Assembly (NCBI GenBank): GCA_934153655.1
Contig: CAKPFH010000007.1
Location: 1 to 34,264 of the forward strand
From: an uncultured Bacilli bacterium
GTDB taxonomy: Bacteria > Bacillota_I > Bacilli_A > RF39 > UBA660
Length of the DNA stretch: 34,264 bases
Direction: 5' to 3'
Shown here: in pieces, positions 24,631-33,250 of the stretch
How positions within the stretch are numbered: position 1 is the first letter of the stretch
How the letters are laid out: each line of letters opens with the position of its first letter
The notes under the pieces: generated by a model
Databases searched by the model: none
What the model saw: the letters and a program-made list of their open reading frames with translations, nothing else
Told to the model about the DNA's origin: nothing
Made by a program: the position numbers and the translations under genes

Positions 24631-26007
24631 TTATTGTGGTGGATTTTCACAAGTTAAACTATCATTTTTGGTAATAGATACTGTACTATCAAAAGCACTA
24701 CATGAAAGATAATCAACACTATCTGGTATAGTTACAGATGTAATATTATTGTTTCGAAATGCTTCAGAATAAATTTTTTCTAACTTCGATGGAGATGTAA
24801 ATGATACAGTAGTTAATTGATTATTTGCAAAAGCATTATTATCTATTGTTGTTACGCTATTTGGTATTACAATACTTGTTAATTGATTATTTTTAAAAGC
24901 ACTACTTCCTATTTTTGTAACACCATTTGATATTATCACGGTATCTAACTGATTATCCATAAAAGCATTATTATCTATTGTTGTTACACTACTAGGTATT
25001 ACTACACTAGTTAAATTCTTACTTGCAAATGATCCTTTACCGTTTTCTGATCCTATAATTTTAACTGGATAACCATTAATTGTATTGGGCATCACTACAT
25101 TAGATCCACATGTTTTATCATAATCGATTATTTTAACTACTAAACCTGATAGAACAATTATGTTGTTGTTTTCAAAATATGATAATTCATCATTAGTAAA
25201 CCAATTATCATCTAATATTGATTGAAAAGTACTACCATTATATGTTCCTGTTCCTTTACAAAATGCCTCTGGTGTTTCTTCAAAAATCCAAGAATCCCAA
25301 TCAGTTACATAAGTTGTACATTTATTTAATTCATCTGTTGTCATATTAGTATTTAATTCATACTCTTTAATGTTTTCTGTTGTAAAACATGTTTCATCTG
25401 TTGCTAGTATTTTTTCATTAAAGTCACCTGCTACATCTACTTTTATACTAGCAAATATATTCTTCCACTCATCTGTTGTGTAATCTTGATTAACATTTCC
25501 AATAACTGTATTGTTTGATATCCACATATAAAGTCTATAAGTAATACTAACTTCACTTGTAGTATTTTTGCTTATGGTATTAACCCATATTCTTTTATTT
25601 GTTAAGTCTCCATAACTTCTACCATCAAATACAGTTGTTGTCGTTCCATTTTTAGTTTCTGTTAAAGTAAATTTTAATAAATTATCTTTTATTCTTGTTT
25701 TTCCAGATACAACATCTCCATGTTTTAAAATAATTTCATACCAGATATCTTTATTAGTTGTTGTGTTCTTTCCATCAATTGTAAATTCAAAGAAACTTGT
25801 TGCATCATAGGTTTCACTTGGCATTACATTTGCTAAATTAATTGATTTATTACCATTTGCATAGTGCATATAAACGTCACCTACTACAAGGCTTGAATTT
25901 TGTCCTGTTTTACTCATTGAAAACACAGCATAAGTTAAACTAATAGTTAAGATTAATACTCCTAGTATAATACTAGTAATTATAATTATTTTCTTGTTAT
26001 CTTTCAT
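24631..26007 (-). CDS. Exported surface protein with BspA-like repeats and one cysteine module inside the repeat-leader region
   Basis: The 458-residue protein has the shared N-terminal hydrophobic segment and scaffold (VGDVYMHYANGNKSINL, FFEFTIDGKNTTTNKD, NIFASIKVDVAGDFNEK). The scaffold is uninterrupted here. The cysteine module (NTNMTTDELNKC ... EAFCKGTGTYNGSTFQ ... NIIVLSG, about residues 217-290) instead sits between CFTTENI and VVKIIDYDKTCGSNVVMP. The paralogue 21633-23498 has only a short linker at that point. LRR_5 repeats follow (VVIPSSVTTIDNNAFMDNQL and so on), ending in SVDYLSCSAFDSTVSI. It starts only 22 bp after the leader hairpin's T run, with AAAAGGAG as ribosome site, so its transcription probably comes from promoter B. 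Confidence 0.78.
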   Translation of the reverse strand: MKDNKKIIIITSIILGVLILTISLTYAVFSMSKTGQNSSLVVGDVYMHYANGNKSINLANVMPSETYDATSFFEFTIDGKNTTTNKDIWYEIILKHGDVVSGKTRIKDNLLKFTLTETKNGTTTTVFDGRSYGDLTNKRIWVNTISKNTTSEVSITYRLYMWISNNTVIGNVNQDYTTDEWKNIFASIKVDVAGDFNEKILATDETCFTTENIKEYELNTNMTTDELNKCTTYVTDWDSWIFEETPEAFCKGTGTYNGSTFQSILDDNWFTNDELSYFENNNIIVLSGLVVKIIDYDKTCGSNVVMPNTINGYPVKIIGSENGKGSFASKNLTSVVIPSSVTTIDNNAFMDNQLDTVIISNGVTKIGSSAFKNNQLTSIVIPNSVTTIDNNAFANNQLTTVSFTSPSKLEKIYSEAFRNNNITSVTIPDSVDYLSCSAFDSTVSITKNDSLTCENPPQ

Positions 26008-26028
26008 GAATACTCCTTTTCTTCATTT

Positions 26029-26075
26029 AAAAAACATGATTAAAATTATAGAATTAATCTATATTCTAACCATGT
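26029..26075 (-). terminator. Leader hairpin, copy B: terminator-like attenuator candidate
   Basis: On the minus strand ACATGGTTAGAATATAGA (26075-26058) pairs with the complementary arm at 26052-26034, followed by TTTTTT. The left arm encodes the last residues and stop of the leader ORF. The surface gene begins 22 bp later, with no room for another promoter. Confidence 0.6.
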
Positions 26076-26175
26076 TAATTTTAAATAATTTTTTTATATT
26101 TTTAATCAAAGAAATTTCTCGTGATATATAGTTGTATAAGGCTTTTACTATGTTTTCTTGTCCATATATACTCAT
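26059..26175 (-). CDS. Leader small ORF, copy B (38 residues)
   Basis: The ORF opens MSIYGQENIVKALYNYI and continues SREISLIKNIKKLFKINMVRI. It follows AGAAAGGT; an in-frame GTG at 26184 could add three residues. Compared with copy A, the differences include changes of whole codons in its C-terminal part and both copies end in MVRI-stop, which suggests it is really translated. It lies between promoter B and the hairpin and ends inside the hairpin's left arm. I do not recognise the peptide. Confidence 0.6.
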   Translation of the reverse strand: MSIYGQENIVKALYNYISREISLIKNIKKLFKINMVRI

Positions 26176-26202
26176 ATATATCACTTACCTTTCTATACTT
26201 AA

Positions 26203-26230
26203 ATTATATCAAATATTTTTAAATTTGCAA
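26203..26230 (-). promoter_or_regulatory. Leader promoter, copy B
   Basis: TTGCAA (26230-26225) and TATAAT (26208-26203) with a 16-bp spacer, just after the ABC permease stop codon. It should drive the small ORF and, by read-through, the surface gene 24631-26007. Confidence 0.65.
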
Positions 26231-26245
26231 ATTCTTTTCTTAATT

Positions 26246-27382
26246 TTAACCAACTATTTGTTTTTTTCTTGAAACAACATTATTTAAAATAATAAATAGA
26301 ATAGATATACCAAGTAAGATTATAATATTAAATATAACTGGTTTTAAGTTTATTAAATTAACTACTTCCATTTTAGATAAGATATCATTTGAATTAATAT
26401 AGTAATAACTTGGTAAGATATGAGCAATTTTTAAAACAGTATCTGGTAAATACTCAGTTGGAATGAAAGCCCCACAAAGAAATGCTTGTCCAAGAGCAAA
26501 AACATTTACTATACCACTAATAGCATTTTTATTATTTATTACACTACTTATAAATAAAGCAATTGTTAAGGCTACAAAAGAAAATATTAAAGTGTTTCCT
26601 AAATAAATTATTCCTTTTAGATTAAGTATTTCATTTTTAAATATTATTACTCCTAAAATACTATATAAAAGCCAGATTAAAAATACATATACAAAACTTG
26701 AATATAAAAGTAATTTATTATGTTCTTGATAATTAGTACTACTTATTATTATTCTTTTATTAACATTTTTTTCTTTAAAACTTGTTAAAACTAAACAAAT
26801 TATATAAATAACAACAGCCATGATACTATAACTTGCAAAGTTAAAATACCTAGATATTCTTGATTGTTCCTTTGTATCTATTTTTGATACAGTTTTAACA
26901 TTAACACTACTTTGTAAACTGTTATTAATTTTAGATATTATAGTATTTATATTATTATAGTTTTTAGTATAAACTTTTTCACTTTCTAAATATCTTTTTA
27001 ATATTTCTTCACTTAAAGCACCTTCATAAGTATTAGTTGATTTTATTTTTAAAGAAATATCTTCTTGATTTAATCTTTTATCTTGATAATTTTTTGGAAT
27101 ATAAATAACATATACAACATCTCTAAAAAATAAAGCATCATCGATATCACTTTCTTTAATATCCCTTAAATCTGTATTTTTTTTCATATAATTAACTAAA
27201 TTATTACTTAGTTTACTATTATCTTCATCTATTATAACAACACTTGGCTTGGTTTCTATAAAACTAGTAGTTTCTTTGGTATTTAAATTAGTAACTCCAA
27301 ATACTAAAAGCATCATAGTATATAAAATAATTGTTCCTTTATATTTATTTACTATTTTTAAAAATGTTTTAAATACTGTCAT
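26246..27382 (-). CDS. ABC-2 type exporter permease (second)
   Basis: The 378-residue membrane protein has one N-terminal transmembrane segment, a large external loop (about 40-170) and a C-terminal bundle of five to six segments. These include the family pattern NVFALGQAFLCGAFIPTEYLPDTV. This is the ABC2_membrane_3 topology (YhgE/Pip-like exporters). It ends the long operon, overlaps the first permease gene by 14 bp and should form a heterodimer with it, powered by the ATPase encoded at 28490-29425. The substrate is unknown; an envelope-active peptide or lipid is plausible from the neighbours. Confidence 0.82.
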   Translation of the reverse strand: MTVFKTFLKIVNKYKGTIILYTMMLLVFGVTNLNTKETTSFIETKPSVVIIDEDNSKLSNNLVNYMKKNTDLRDIKESDIDDALFFRDVVYVIYIPKNYQDKRLNQEDISLKIKSTNTYEGALSEEILKRYLESEKVYTKNYNNINTIISKINNSLQSSVNVKTVSKIDTKEQSRISRYFNFASYSIMAVVIYIICLVLTSFKEKNVNKRIIISSTNYQEHNKLLLYSSFVYVFLIWLLYSILGVIIFKNEILNLKGIIYLGNTLIFSFVALTIALFISSVINNKNAISGIVNVFALGQAFLCGAFIPTEYLPDTVLKIAHILPSYYYINSNDILSKMEVVNLINLKPVIFNIIILLGISILFIILNNVVSRKKQIVG

Positions 27383-28490
27383 ATTTCCTCCTCAAACTTA
27401 AAATAGATAAAACTATTAAAATTAAAGAAAATATTAATAAACTTAAAATATTAAAATTAAATCTATCTAAGGTATTATAATAATATAAAGAATAAAAACC
27501 ATCTGTTATCATATTAGCAGGATTTATTAAGTTTAAAAATCTCACATTTTTATCTATTACATATTTCATGGTAATACCCATCATTCCCGATAAGAAGCAA
27601 AAAATCATTGTAATTGCTATTAAAATACCTGTTTTAGCATTTTCATTCGTATTTAAGCATGATCCTATAAATAAACCAAAAGAAAGTCCAGCAATTGATG
27701 AGATAAATGATAATTCCAAAACTTTTAAAGTATTATTACCAAAGTCAACTTTTATAACTAAGACTAAGAATATTAAAAGTATCATGATACCTAATAATTG
27801 AATTAATAAACTAGCAAGTAAATCTCCTATAATCATAATAGATTTTTTAATAGGTGAAACACTTACTAAATAACCAGATGGTTTTATCTTAGGTAATTTA
27901 TAATTAATAATTGTCATGGAAATCAAAGCTCCATACAAAGCTGACATAGCAATTAAAGTATAATATTCTATCATAGTATAACTTAAATTATTACTAGATG
28001 TGTCTTCTAATTTAATATCACTTGTAAGTAAATTATTTATTTCTAAATAATTATTTTCTTGTATTAAATCATTTATTATTTTTTTATTCGTATTTATTTT
28101 ATTAATAACATTTAAAACAATTGTTTCATTTACCCCACTTTGATTAACAACTAAATCTTCTTTACTAAAATCAATATATGCTGATATTTTTTTCTCACTT
28201 AATAATTTTCTTGCATCTAATTCATTTAAATACTTAATATTAAACATGTAATTATTACTATTTTTATTTCCTAAATCTTTAAAAACTTCTTTGTAAACTA
28301 AATCATTTCTAAATACCTCATTATCAATAATAGCAATATCTATTACTTTAAAAGTTTCTTGTTTTTCAATATTAGAAAAAGCCATTTTAAAGAATAATCC
28401 TAGAACCAAAGGAAAAAGAAAAGTCCAGAATAGAAGTGCTTTATTTCTTATTAAAATTTTTAAAGAATACTTAAAATTATGTAAAAACAT
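27369..28490 (-). CDS. ABC-2 type exporter permease (first)
   Basis: The 373-residue protein has the same plan as its neighbour: one N-terminal segment (ALLFWTFLFPLVLGLFFKMAF), a long external loop, then about five segments. They include FGLFIGSCLNTNENAKTGI and FLSGMMGITMKYVID. Its start overlaps the ATPase stop as TAATG, and its end overlaps the next permease by 14 bp, so the three transporter genes are translationally coupled. Confidence 0.82.
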   Translation of the reverse strand: MFLHNFKYSLKILIRNKALLFWTFLFPLVLGLFFKMAFSNIEKQETFKVIDIAIIDNEVFRNDLVYKEVFKDLGNKNSNNYMFNIKYLNELDARKLLSEKKISAYIDFSKEDLVVNQSGVNETIVLNVINKINTNKKIINDLIQENNYLEINNLLTSDIKLEDTSSNNLSYTMIEYYTLIAMSALYGALISMTIINYKLPKIKPSGYLVSVSPIKKSIMIIGDLLASLLIQLLGIMILLIFLVLVIKVDFGNNTLKVLELSFISSIAGLSFGLFIGSCLNTNENAKTGILIAITMIFCFLSGMMGITMKYVIDKNVRFLNLINPANMITDGFYSLYYYNTLDRFNFNILSLLIFSLILIVLSILSLRRKYDSI

Positions 28491-29425
28491 TAGTCTCTTA
28501 ATTCCTTTCCTGTTAGTTCTAAGAAAACATCATTTAAAGTAGGACGTTCAGCAAATATTCTGTTGTATTTAATTTTATTAGTTTTTAAATAATCAATTAA
28601 TTCTTCTATATTGTTTTCACCTTTTTGATAAGTTAAAATAACTGTATTTAAATTAGTATTTAAGTCATAGACATTTTTAATATTTTTTAAATCATTTATA
28701 ATATTATTATTTATTTTATCAAATTCAATAGTTATTTTCTCTTCAATTTTAGTTAATTTTTTTAATTCATCACTTGTACCCTCAGCAAGTATTTTTCCTT
28801 TATCTAAAATAATAATTCGATCACATAATATTTCTACTTCTTCCATGTAATGGGTTGTATAAATAATAGTTGCTCCCTCATCTCTTAGTTTTTTAATTCC
28901 ATCTAAAATATTATTTCTACTTTGAGGATCAACAGCAACTGTTGGTTCATCTAAAAATATTATCTTTGGTTTATGTGAAACTCCACAAGCAATATTAAGT
29001 CGTCTTAATAATCCTCCTGATAATTGTTTAGGATAAAATTTCATAAATTCTTTTAACCCAACAAGGTTAATAGCATCCATTACATATTTTTTTCTTTTTT
29101 TATCATCATTTATATAAAGACCACAAAAATAATCAATATTTTCATAAACTGTTAACTCTTGAAAAACTGATACCTCTTGAAATATTACTCCTATTTCTCT
29201 TTTTAAATCATAAGAAGTGGGGGTTATTTCTTTATCCATAACTTTAATACTTCCTTCATGTTTTAAAAGAGATAATATGCAATTAATAGTTGTAGTCTTT
29301 CCAGATCCATTAGGCCCTAAAAGTCCTAATATTTCTCCTTTATAAACTGAAAAACTAATATCATTAACTGCCACTAAATTTTTATATTTTTTAACTAAAT
29401 TTTTAACTTCAATAATTTTTTCCAT
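28490..29425 (-). CDS. ABC transporter ATP-binding protein
   Basis: This 311-residue ATPase has a complete motif set: Walker A GLLGPNGSGKTT (about 34-45), Q-loop VIFQE, signature LSGGLLRR, Walker B IIFLDEP and H-loop TTHYMEE. A C-terminal extension (about 215-311) is typical of drug/bacitracin-type exporters. It resembles DrrA/YhcH-type subunits. The ATG at 29425 is preceded by GAAAGGATTAT and gives the family's normal start (EKIIEVKNLVKKYKN). Confidence 0.93.
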   Translation of the reverse strand: MEKIIEVKNLVKKYKNLVAVNDISFSVYKGEILGLLGPNGSGKTTTINCILSLLKHEGSIKVMDKEITPTSYDLKREIGVIFQEVSVFQELTVYENIDYFCGLYINDDKKRKKYVMDAINLVGLKEFMKFYPKQLSGGLLRRLNIACGVSHKPKIIFLDEPTVAVDPQSRNNILDGIKKLRDEGATIIYTTHYMEEVEILCDRIIILDKGKILAEGTSDELKKLTKIEEKITIEFDKINNNIINDLKNIKNVYDLNTNLNTVILTYQKGENNIEELIDYLKTNKIKYNRIFAERPTLNDVFLELTGKELRD

Positions 29426-29435
29426 ATAATCCTTT

Positions 29436-30248
29436 CTAAAAACCCCATTTAATTGATTTAATAATAACTTCAATTATAAATAAAATTGGTATTATACTAG
29501 TTATAATAATTAAACTAAGTTTTTTCTTATCATTTAAATTAAAATCTTGATAAAATATATTTTTTATTTTTAAAACTAAATTCTTAAATACTAGAATAAA
29601 TATAATAGATCCTGCTATATTTAAAATAATATCATCTATATCAAATGAACCAGTATTTGTTAATACTTGCAATAATTCTACTCCTATAACTGTTAAGAAA
29701 ATTATACTTATTTCTTTAAAGACATTTTTCTTTTTATCCTTGATAATTAAAAGAAATGATAAATGGGTAAGCATAACTAAATTACCTAAAATATTTAAAT
29801 ACTTAGTTCTTGTTAAAACATTACTTTTTAAATAATTCTTAATACTTTTAAAAGGAATAAGATTACCACCTTTTAAATATTTAATATTACTAAGTTTAAA
29901 AGACATATCCACTCTTTTAATAACCATAGTTATACTAAATAAAAGAATTAAATAAAAAATTATATAACAAATAATATTTTTATTATAAGTTTTTAAATTA
30001 TTTTTATATATTCCATAACTAAATAAAAAGAAAAATAAAGAAATAAATAAAATAATTGCTTTTAAATAAGTCATATTAAATAAAAACTTAGTTCTTGGAT
30101 TAAATAAAACAAAGAAATAACTTATAAAAAAAGATATAAGTAAATATTTTAAATAACTTTTAATATTTATTTTTTTTAAAATTAAGTTTATAGTAAATAT
30201 TAAAATAATTAAGAATATAATAAGTAAATAAATCTTATAGTTATTCAT
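29436..30248 (-). CDS. VanZ-family membrane protein
   Basis: The 270-residue protein has seven or so hydrophobic segments. The VanZ signature is in the second half: NLIPFKSIKNYL (about 136-147), LNILGNLVMLTHLSFLL, and VELLQVLTNTGSFDIDDIILNIAGSIIF. VanZ-like proteins are linked to glycopeptide or lipoglycopeptide tolerance, though the mechanism is unclear. It overlaps the upstream membrane gene by 8 bp and precedes the ABC ATPase by 10 bp. Confidence 0.85.
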   Translation of the reverse strand: MNNYKIYLLIIFLIILIFTINLILKKINIKSYLKYLLISFFISYFFVLFNPRTKFLFNMTYLKAIILFISLFFFLFSYGIYKNNLKTYNKNIICYIIFYLILLFSITMVIKRVDMSFKLSNIKYLKGGNLIPFKSIKNYLKSNVLTRTKYLNILGNLVMLTHLSFLLIIKDKKKNVFKEISIIFLTVIGVELLQVLTNTGSFDIDDIILNIAGSIIFILVFKNLVLKIKNIFYQDFNLNDKKKLSLIIITSIIPILFIIEVIIKSIKWGF

Positions 30249-30720
30249 GAATACCTCTATTTCTAATTAGAAAATAAGTAATTGGTCTTATTATTCCTAA
30301 GGTAAATACATTGATAATTGTTATGATATCTACATATTTTTTTAGATATTTTTTAATTATTAGATGGCTCATAACAGTATTTAAAATAAAACTTAGAATT
30401 AAAAGAATAATAATACTAATAAATATTAAGGTATCATAGTTAGTAGTAATTGTTAAAGATAAAATAAAAAGAATAAATAAAAGTAAATCAGTTAAGAAAA
30501 TACTAAAACCTAGTTTATTTTCCCTAAATGTTTTTCCAAGTATTATTTTATTATAAATAGGAATAAAAGCTAATTTAGATTTACTTACTTTATAAATAAA
30601 GATACTTTCAAATATATAGTCATTTAATAGGTAAATGGTTAAACAAACTAAAAACAAAATCCATAAAATGTAGATTGAGGTTAGAAAACCTATTAAGACT
30701 AACACACTAATTCCTCCCAT
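30241..30720 (-). CDS. Unknown small polytopic membrane protein
   Basis: The 159-residue protein has about four transmembrane segments. The recognisable pattern between segments 1 and 2 is KLAFIPIYNKIILGKTF, a feature of several uncharacterised Firmicutes membrane families (DUF5684-like). The exact family is uncertain. It lies 2 bp after the LiaF-like gene and overlaps VanZ by 8 bp, so it belongs to the same operon. Confidence 0.6.
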   Translation of the reverse strand: MGGISVLVLIGFLTSIYILWILFLVCLTIYLLNDYIFESIFIYKVSKSKLAFIPIYNKIILGKTFRENKLGFSIFLTDLLLFILFILSLTITTNYDTLIFISIIILLILSFILNTVMSHLIIKKYLKKYVDIITIINVFTLGIIRPITYFLIRNRGIHE

Positions 30721-30722
30721 AA

Positions 30723-31385
30723 CTATTCATGTTTTATATCAATGCCACCAAAGACACAAGTTGCATTTATATAAATAACTGGTTTTTCTTTGTCATTTGC
30801 TTTTAATTTCTTAGTTTCAACACCACCAAAAATAGCAAATGGTTTTACTTTAACTTTCACGTTTTCTGGTACTAATAAATCAATTCCTCCAAAGAAAGTC
30901 GTAGCATCTATATAAATATCTTCTTTGATAAGAGAATTTCTTAAATCACATTTAATTCCTCCAAAAAGTGCTGTTAATTCAAGTTTTTCTAGTTTTTCTT
31001 TATCATAGCTAATTGTTTGACCTGAGAAAATGGCTAAATACTCATTATCTTCATTTATCTTTTTTTTCTTATCATCATATTTCTTTTTACATATTAAAGA
31101 TACTCCAATAATAACAAAAATAATTGGTAAAAGTAATTTTAATATTAAAGCAAAATCAATTATATCAAGAGATGCAAGTAGTAAAAAACATCCTATTAAA
31201 AGTCCTATGAAATTACTAGTTTTATCAAGATCTGTTATTAATCCTATAAATGAAGGAATAATTATAAATAAAGTCCACCAACCACTAAAAAAGATATTAA
31301 ACTTTATTATTTCTAAACTATTAAGTCCTAGTAAAATACCAATAATTATTAAAACCAATCCCCATAAAATATTTTTAATTTTCAT
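30723..31385 (-). CDS. LiaF-like envelope-stress membrane protein
   Basis: The 220-residue protein has four short transmembrane segments in its first half (LiaI/LiaF-type TM region; NILWGLVLIIIGILLGL onward). A cytoplasmic beta-rich half carries three FGG repeats: LTALFGGIKCDLR, DATTFFGGIDLLVP and KPFAIFGGVETKKL, and a final TCVFGGIDI. LiaF restrains the LiaRS antibiotic-sensing kinase. No LiaRS genes are in this window. The ATG at 31385 overlaps the TetR stop as ATGA and follows AAAGGAGGAAAA, so it was preferred over 31406. Confidence 0.82.
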   Translation of the reverse strand: MKIKNILWGLVLIIIGILLGLNSLEIIKFNIFFSGWWTLFIIIPSFIGLITDLDKTSNFIGLLIGCFLLLASLDIIDFALILKLLLPIIFVIIGVSLICKKKYDDKKKKINEDNEYLAIFSGQTISYDKEKLEKLELTALFGGIKCDLRNSLIKEDIYIDATTFFGGIDLLVPENVKVKVKPFAIFGGVETKKLKANDKEKPVIYINATCVFGGIDIKHE

Positions 31386-31972
31386 TTTTCCTCCTTTAAA
31401 ACCCATTTATTATCTGGATTTTCTTCTAGTAACATCAATGCTTGAAATTCATATGATAACAAATCACTTATTTGTTTATCAGTAAATAAAACGGTATCAT
31501 TAGCAGAAAGCGTTGCTATTCCATGAGTAAATAACCACATTTTAAGATGAAATGATTTAATATCTTTATCACTTAAATTCGTACTAATTCTAATAATATC
31601 TTTTATTTTCATATAATCTGTATCAAGAATAAAATCACTTGGTAATAATTTATTATCACTCATGAATAATATTTTAAATAATTTTTTCTCATCTCTTGAA
31701 AACCTTATATAATTAATTCCAATTTGTTTATATAAAGGCATATTACCCAGTTTATTATTTAATAAATAATCATAGAAATAAGTATCGATCTTTTTCCCAA
31801 GTTCAAGTTTTAATTCTTCTGTATTTTTAAATTGATAGTAAATTGGACGAATAGATGAATTCAATTCCTTTGCAATTCTTCTATTACTAATACTATTTAA
31901 ACCTTCCCTTCTTGCAATAGAAAATGCTGTATCTAAAATCATTTCTTTGGTTATTTTTGTTGTATTTGCCAT
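31382..31972 (-). CDS. TetR-family transcriptional regulator
   Basis: The 196-residue protein has the N-terminal TetR HTH: MILDTAFSIARREGLNSISNRRIAKELNSSIRPIYYQFKNTEELK (about 11-55). A helical ligand-binding domain follows with little sequence conservation. The regulator sits inside the envelope operon it may control. The perfect palindrome in the operon's promoter (33252-33269) is the obvious candidate operator. It is translationally coupled upstream (TAATG) and downstream (ATGA). Confidence 0.88.
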   Translation of the reverse strand: MANTTKITKEMILDTAFSIARREGLNSISNRRIAKELNSSIRPIYYQFKNTEELKLELGKKIDTYFYDYLLNNKLGNMPLYKQIGINYIRFSRDEKKLFKILFMSDNKLLPSDFILDTDYMKIKDIIRISTNLSDKDIKSFHLKMWLFTHGIATLSANDTVLFTDKQISDLLSYEFQALMLLEENPDNKWVLKEEK

Positions 31973-32181
31973 TATTTTTTCTTCTTTCTATTTTTTGTTT
32001 TTCCTTGATAATTTCTAATTATACTAAATATATTTGCAAGAATTACACATAAAAGAGAAACACTTAGATAAGGATTTTTACTACTTTTATCAATAAAACT
32101 AATAACTAGAAATATAATTCCTGATAAAATTAAACCAATACTTGCTATCATTAATAACTTATTAATATTTTCTTTTTTCAT
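31972..32181 (-). CDS. Small two-segment membrane protein
   Basis: This 69-residue protein has two transmembrane segments (about 9-28 and 37-56) and a strongly basic tail (GKTKNRKKKK). It overlaps dgkA by 4 bp and tetR by 1 bp, so it is clearly part of the operon. No family is recognised. Confidence 0.7.
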   Translation of the reverse strand: MKKENINKLLMIASIGLILSGIIFLVISFIDKSSKNPYLSVSLLCVILANIFSIIRNYQGKTKNRKKKK

Positions 32182-32552
32182 AAAATCTCCTTTATAAAGA
32201 CAATTATTTTAGGTACAAAAATAATTAAACCAATGATAAATGAAAAAATTGCTAATACTAAAACACTTCCAGCTGCAATATCCTTAGCATTTTTAGCATT
32301 TATATCAGTTTTTAAAGTAATCATATCAACTACTATTTCAATTGCTGTATTAAATAGCTCTGCTCCTATTACTAAACCAAATAAAATTAAACAAGTAATA
32401 ATTTCGTATTTATTAATTTCAAGGATTATTCCAAACAAAATTACTAAAAACATCACACATAAATGAATCTTAATATTTCTTTCCTTGTAAACACAAGTTT
32501 TAAATCCTTCAAAAGCATGTTTAAAACTATCAATTAAATTCTTATTTTTCAT
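32178..32552 (-). CDS. dgkA: Undecaprenol/diacylglycerol kinase
   Basis: This 124-residue trimeric membrane kinase shows the family's signature: SFKHAFEGFKTCVYKERNIKIH near the N-terminus, GAELFNTAIEIVVDMIT and AKDIAAGSVLVLA (the catalytic and Mg-binding helices). Gram-positive members phosphorylate undecaprenol, recycling the lipid carrier for peptidoglycan. Together with the PAP2 gene it forms a kinase/phosphatase pair for lipid carriers. It overlaps PAP2 by 11 bp. Confidence 0.92.
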   Translation of the reverse strand: MKNKNLIDSFKHAFEGFKTCVYKERNIKIHLCVMFLVILFGIILEINKYEIITCLILFGLVIGAELFNTAIEIVVDMITLKTDINAKNAKDIAAGSVLVLAIFSFIIGLIIFVPKIIVFIKEIL

Positions 32553-33180
32553 AACTCTCCTTCAAAATAAACTTATTTATAACTTTAATAAATATTATTA
32601 AATAACTAAGAGAAAGTAAAAATCCTGATATGACATCACTTACAAAATGAACTCCTAAATATACTCTACTAACTCCGATTAAAACAATAATTAGAGAAAA
32701 AAGCGTTATTAAAAAAATTTTTAAATTCTTATTTTTAAAATATTTATAAATAAAATAAATAAGTAAACCATAAAAAGATAAACTAACCATCGAATGACCT
32801 GATGGAAAAGAATAACCAGTTTCAACTATTAAAAACAAATCACTCGGTCTTGGTCTTTTAACAATAAATTTTAATACTTGATTAATAATTGTTATTAAAC
32901 CTAAATTAGCAGTTATAATAAAACTAAGTTTTTTATTTTTAAGTAAAAACGATAAAAGCGTTAAAAGTATTAAAACATAAGGACTACCTAAATTTGTAAT
33001 AATTAAAAATATCTTCGTTAAAAGAGGTGTTCTTATTTTAAATAAACTAAATGCTAATTTATCAAATTCTAATATTTCCTTTTCATAAACGCTTTCTAAA
33101 ATAAAACCAGTTATGACTAAGCAAATTATAATAATAAATAATAAATAATTTTTTTTTAAAAATTCAATTACATTTTTCAT
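32542..33180 (-). CDS. PAP2-family phosphatase (undecaprenyl-pyrophosphatase-like)
   Basis: The 212-residue membrane protein has the three phosphatase motifs: KFIVKRPRP (K-x6-RP), SFPSGHS (PSGH) and SRVYLGVHFVSD (SR-x5-H-x3-D). Members dephosphorylate undecaprenyl pyrophosphate or phosphatidic acid. It is the first full-size gene of the operon. Its ATG overlaps the stop of an 18-residue ORF (ATGA), so its translation is probably coupled to it. Confidence 0.9.
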   Translation of the reverse strand: MKNVIEFLKKNYLLFIIIICLVITGFILESVYEKEILEFDKLAFSLFKIRTPLLTKIFLIITNLGSPYVLILLTLLSFLLKNKKLSFIITANLGLITIINQVLKFIVKRPRPSDLFLIVETGYSFPSGHSMVSLSFYGLLIYFIYKYFKNKNLKIFLITLFSLIIVLIGVSRVYLGVHFVSDVISGFLLSLSYLIIFIKVINKFILKESYEK

Positions 33181-33233
33181 TTATTTTTAACAAAAGAATC
33201 AAATGGTAAACAAGCCATTATAAATTCTTTCAT
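33177..33233 (-). CDS. 18-residue leader ORF coupled to PAP2
   Basis: ATG at 33233 follows a strong GGAGGTAGT site and encodes MKEFIMACLPFDSFVKNK, ending in a TGA that overlaps the PAP2 start by 4 bp (ATGA). PAP2 has no ribosome site of its own as strong as this one, so translation of PAP2 likely depends on this ORF. Confidence 0.5.
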   Translation of the reverse strand: MKEFIMACLPFDSFVKNK

Positions 33234-33250
33234 ACTACCTCCACACTATA

